DNA from: JBFGCM01 sp041581135
GTDB lineage: Bacteria > Actinomycetota > Acidimicrobiia > Spongiisociales > UBA5794
NCBI GenBank assembly: GCA_041581135.1
Contig: JBFGCM010000007.1
Coordinates: 1 to 64,000, forward strand
Direction of reading: 5' to 3'
DNA length: 64,000 bases
The position numbers were made by a program, and so were the translations under genes. Positions 61,350-64,000 of this stretch are shown in pieces (position 1 is the first letter of the stretch; every line of letters starts with the position of its first letter). The notes below the pieces were generated by a model. The model did no database searches and was not told where the DNA came from. It was given only the letters and a program-made list of their open reading frames with translations.

Positions 61350-63266
61350 TCAGCTCGTGATCGTGAACGGCGCCTCGAGCACCGACTGACCGCCCACCTC
61401 CACGACCCATCGCCACTCCCCCGTCTCGACGGCGGCCAACGGCGACAGGTAGAACCCCCACGAGGAGAACGTGTAGCGAGGACACATCTCATCGGGTGTG
61501 ATCGATGCATGCTCGCCGCCACTCGGCCGGATCAGCCGAACGACGAGGGCGCGCTCGCCGGTGGCGCACCCGTTCCACTGCAACCAGAACACCACGACGT
61601 CGTCCTGTGCGAACGGTCCCTGGAAGGAACGGACGGCCGGTACGCGCTCGGTGTGTTCCAGTCGGTCAGGCCAATGGTCGGCAACGTCGGAGTCGAGGAG
61701 GTTGAGGGTCGTCGCGGCATAGGGCAGGGCGAAGCCGGTCATCCACAAGTTCTGGCTGTTACCGAACGGGCCCTCGAACGGATCGATCAGATCATCGCCG
61801 CCCACCCCGGTGTCGTACGGCGGCTCCAACACGGCGAAATGCAGGTGCGGATCGCTGGAGTTGCCCGACGAGCCGACCTCTGCGATCTGTTGACCTCGCC
61901 GCACGTCGTCGCCGACTTCGACCAGCACCGAGTCCTTCCGCAGATGCGAGTACCAGGTCCGCTGACCGTTGCCGTGCTGGACGAGCACGAAGTTGGACAT
62001 CGGCTCGTCGCAGACACCGTGTTCGATGCCGCATGTGTTCCGATCGAAGTGCCCATCGTCCCGCGCCACGACGACGCCGTCTTCGGCTGCGTAGACGGGA
62101 ACCCCTGCGTCCATCTGCTCGAAGTTCCGAAGGGTGAGGTCCAGGCCGTTGTGCTGGTCGTACAGCCACGTCCCACCCTGATGATCGAGCACCACACCGG
62201 GACTCGGATCGTGGTCCTGGTAGTTCACCACCACCCAGTCCACGTTGGGCAGGCCTCGCACCGGAATCCCCAGCTGCAACATGGTGCTGCCCACCGGGGC
62301 GATCCACAGCGACGTGTACGTCACCAGGCCGTCCTCCGGATCGACGGAGGCGGCGATGTCGATGGGTGCATAACCTTGCGACGACTTCTCCTCGACAAGC
62401 GCCCGATGGTCATCGTGGGTGCGGTCGACGAACACGTAGTGGCGGGGAGAGGGCGTTGCGTGCCACACCTTGGTGTGGCTCACTCCACCCTGACCATCCG
62501 GATCGACGCCGACGCGAACTGGCTGGAGGGAGGTTCCATGGTCCTCCCAGTGAAAGTCGTAAGTGCTCATTCCGTGGCGCCCGACGTAGTCGCCTCCTTC
62601 GAGATACCAGATGGCCACGTACCGCACGACGCCGCCATCGAGATACCCGTCGACGTCGATGAGCTTGAGCGGACAGGGACGCGGCACCCGGCCGGGCACA
62701 GAGGTCGCCTCGGCGAACGACGACGCAACCGGGGCCAGATCACCACGCCGGCAGGGTCGGACAGCGAAGGTGTCCACGGCTCGCTGGAGCTGCCGGGCCG
62801 ACATCCCCAGCCGGCCCATGTACACCACGTCGGGATCAACATGCCACACCGCGGCGAAACGAGCCTGGCCATCGACCTCGTATGCGGCGACCGACACCAC
62901 GTAGAGGCCCTGGCGGCGCAGCGCCGCCGCCTCGCGGATCAGCTCCGGGCCGGTGAGTCCTTCGCGGACCGTCCACGCCTGAGCCGGGTCGGTTGCCTGC
63001 CATGACTCCCAGATGGCGCTGAAGAGCGCCGCTCCGGCCTCGGACGCCACAACCTCGATTCGGCTGGGCCGATACCCATCGGCTCCGAGGTCGTCCACCG
63101 CCAGGTGGAACTCGCTCGCGGTCAAGCCGTGCCTGATCACGAAGGGGTCTCCGGCAGCGACAGGATCGGTGTGCACCACGGCCGAAGTCACGACCGCCAC
63201 CAGGAGAACGGCGACTCCACAGGCCACACGCCGGAAACGCACTGCGGTCGAGGGGCGGTATGCCAT
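61350..63266 (-). CDS. Secreted M23 peptidase with N-terminal tandem repeats
   Basis: 638 residues from the ATG at 63266 with GGAGG six bases upstream. A signal peptide (about 1-38; hydrophobic core VACGVAVLLVAVV) leads to at least five imperfect repeats (about 40-330) of the form RxGLxxxEFxxAVxxLxxxGYxPxxI ... AxWxx, resembling the bacterial tandem repeat (BTRD1-type) modules. The M23 metallopeptidase domain (about 360-510) has HNGLDL, corresponding to HxxxD, and DPHLHFAV, giving HxH. A beta-rich C-terminal domain follows. M23 enzymes cut peptidoglycan crosslinks; the repeats probably bind the wall or a polymer. Confidence 0.88.
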   Translation of the reverse strand: MAYRPSTAVRFRRVACGVAVLLVAVVTSAVVHTDPVAAGDPFVIRHGLTASEFHLAVDDLGADGYRPSRIEVVASEAGAALFSAIWESWQATDPAQAWTVREGLTGPELIREAAALRRQGLYVVSVAAYEVDGQARFAAVWHVDPDVVYMGRLGMSARQLQRAVDTFAVRPCRRGDLAPVASSFAEATSVPGRVPRPCPLKLIDVDGYLDGGVVRYVAIWYLEGGDYVGRHGMSTYDFHWEDHGTSLQPVRVGVDPDGQGGVSHTKVWHATPSPRHYVFVDRTHDDHRALVEEKSSQGYAPIDIAASVDPEDGLVTYTSLWIAPVGSTMLQLGIPVRGLPNVDWVVVNYQDHDPSPGVVLDHQGGTWLYDQHNGLDLTLRNFEQMDAGVPVYAAEDGVVVARDDGHFDRNTCGIEHGVCDEPMSNFVLVQHGNGQRTWYSHLRKDSVLVEVGDDVRRGQQIAEVGSSGNSSDPHLHFAVLEPPYDTGVGGDDLIDPFEGPFGNSQNLWMTGFALPYAATTLNLLDSDVADHWPDRLEHTERVPAVRSFQGPFAQDDVVVFWLQWNGCATGERALVVRLIRPSGGEHASITPDEMCPRYTFSSWGFYLSPLAAVETGEWRWVVEVGGQSVLEAPFTITS

Positions 63267-63360
63267 CACGCACCTCCCTCCTCGCTGGGTGATGTCTCAC
63301 CCTTCACGCGACCACCACAGGGCCGGCCTCGCCAGAGGCGGTCGCCAGGTTCGCGTCGGA

Positions 63361-64000
63361 TCAGAGCGTCAGCGCCAGGGTCCGGCCCTCGTAGAAGGCG
63401 AGGCTGGCGCGCCGCGGCGCCACGCAGTCCCCGACCGCGTCGAACGGCAACCCCTGTGCGGCGACCGCGGAGGCGAGTCCTGTCACCGGCGCCGGCGTTT
63501 CGGCCACCACGAATGCGTCGAACGGCGCCTCCTCAGCATCGCCGGTGAGCGTCGATCGCACCACCGCGACCGCCCCGTCCCACGAGTCGACGATCGTATG
63601 CGGCATCATGCGGCCGCCTCCGGCGACGAACCGCTTCCGCGCCGGCACGTCTGCGGCACTGTGGAACAACCCGGCCGCCACCGTCGCGCCCGCCGTCACC
63701 AGCGTCACCTCGCACCCGCGCTCCTGCAGGAACATCGCCGTGCCGATCCCCCGCCAGTCCCCCAGATCGTCGAGCAGCAGCACCCGGCCGGACACCGACG
63801 CAGACCCGTCGAGCACGTCGTGGATGGCAACCGTCTGTTCGATCCCGGGCAGGCGATCCATCCTCGGCGCCGCCCGCTGGAACCCGGCCCGCGCCGGCAC
63901 CGCCCCGGTCGCCAGCACCACGCGATCCGCACCGGAGCCGACGATGTCATCCACTGAAACCACCGACCCGAGCCAGACCTCCACTCCCAACCGACCCAGC
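63361..64000 (-). CDS. Old Yellow Enzyme/dienoyl-CoA reductase-type flavoprotein, C-terminal part
   Basis: The last 213 residues are present; the frame stays open to the window edge and the TTG near 63990 is internal. GADRVVLATGAVPAR and AIHDVLDG, with a Rossmann-like SGRVLLLDDLGDWRGIG in place of the usual GxGxxG, and the end AFYEGRTLALTL match the FAD/NAD(P) half of trimethylamine dehydrogenase-like enzymes. The FMN barrel would lie beyond the edge. Substrate unknown. Confidence 0.8.
   Translation of the reverse strand, partial: LGRLGVEVWLGSVVSVDDIVGSGADRVVLATGAVPARAGFQRAAPRMDRLPGIEQTVAIHDVLDGSASVSGRVLLLDDLGDWRGIGTAMFLQERGCEVTLVTAGATVAAGLFHSAADVPARKRFVAGGGRMMPHTIVDSWDGAVAVVRSTLTGDAEEAPFDAFVVAETPAPVTGLASAVAAQGLPFDAVGDCVAPRRASLAFYEGRTLALTL

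Noticed and set aside
1..64000. CRISPR array, insertion sequences or prophage
   Set aside because: No regularly spaced repeats, transposase, integrase or phage structural genes were seen.

Overview
This is a gene-dense, high-GC stretch of chromosome, most likely from an actinomycete. The pointers are a division-gene cluster with sepF and yggT but no ftsA, a DivIVA-domain gene close to ftsZ, polA directly upstream of rpsA, an actinobacterial-type T-box leader in front of ileS, a wax ester synthase/acyltransferase and a paired ArsA-like ATPase. I think class Acidimicrobiia is plausible, but that is inference. No prophage, insertion sequence or CRISPR array was seen, and no gap between genes exceeds 300 bases.

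Layout. 1-5.9 kb (minus): 5' end of rpsA, polA, a small coiled-coil protein and a TadE/TadG-like pair of surface proteins. 5.9 kb: tRNA-Leu(CAA). 6.2-14.5 kb (minus): a trp cluster (trpE ... trpC-F-B-A) interrupted by ygfZ, a response regulator/sensor kinase pair and a lipoprotein cytochrome c. trpD and trpG are not in the window. 14.7-18.8 kb: ccdA, an MFS transporter, a MATE exporter and nth. 18.9-22.6 kb: xpt, a thioesterase, small membrane proteins, folA-thyA. 22.7-26.7 kb (plus): the ArsA-like pair and a GGDEF/EAL protein. 26.7-33.2 kb: dnaE, a decayed phosphofructokinase copy, an intact phosphofructokinase and WS/DGAT. 33.2-38.9 kb: rluD-lspA-dksA-like, a DUF167 gene, and ileS behind a translational T-box.

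38.9-60.0 kb (minus) is the division and cell-wall cluster, transcribed mraZ-rsmH-ftsL-ftsI-murE-murF-mraY-murD-ftsW-murG-murC-murB-ftsQ-ftsZ-pgeF-yggS-sepF-yggT, then a methyltransferase and a very long DivIVA-like coiled-coil gene. From ftsI to ftsQ the genes overlap by 1 to 11 bases, usually as ATGA or GTGA, which suggests coupled translation. A perfect TTGACA and three MraZ boxes with a 10-bp period lie upstream of mraZ. Beyond the cluster are a VOC protein, a GNAT acetyltransferase, a secreted M23 peptidase with N-terminal repeats, and the 3' part of an Old Yellow Enzyme-type flavoprotein that runs off the window.

Most notable observations: a 779-residue DivIVA-domain protein at the place usually held by the short wag31/divIVA; complementary loss of nucleotide-site residues in the two ArsA-like subunits; a phosphofructokinase remnant overlapping the intact gene; the rsmH start codon in the loop of a perfect 9-bp inverted repeat with a third copy upstream; a probable AUC start codon for the TadE-like gene; a near-perfect 32-bp palindrome over the tRNA-Leu promoter; and duplicated hairpin elements in the trpE leader.
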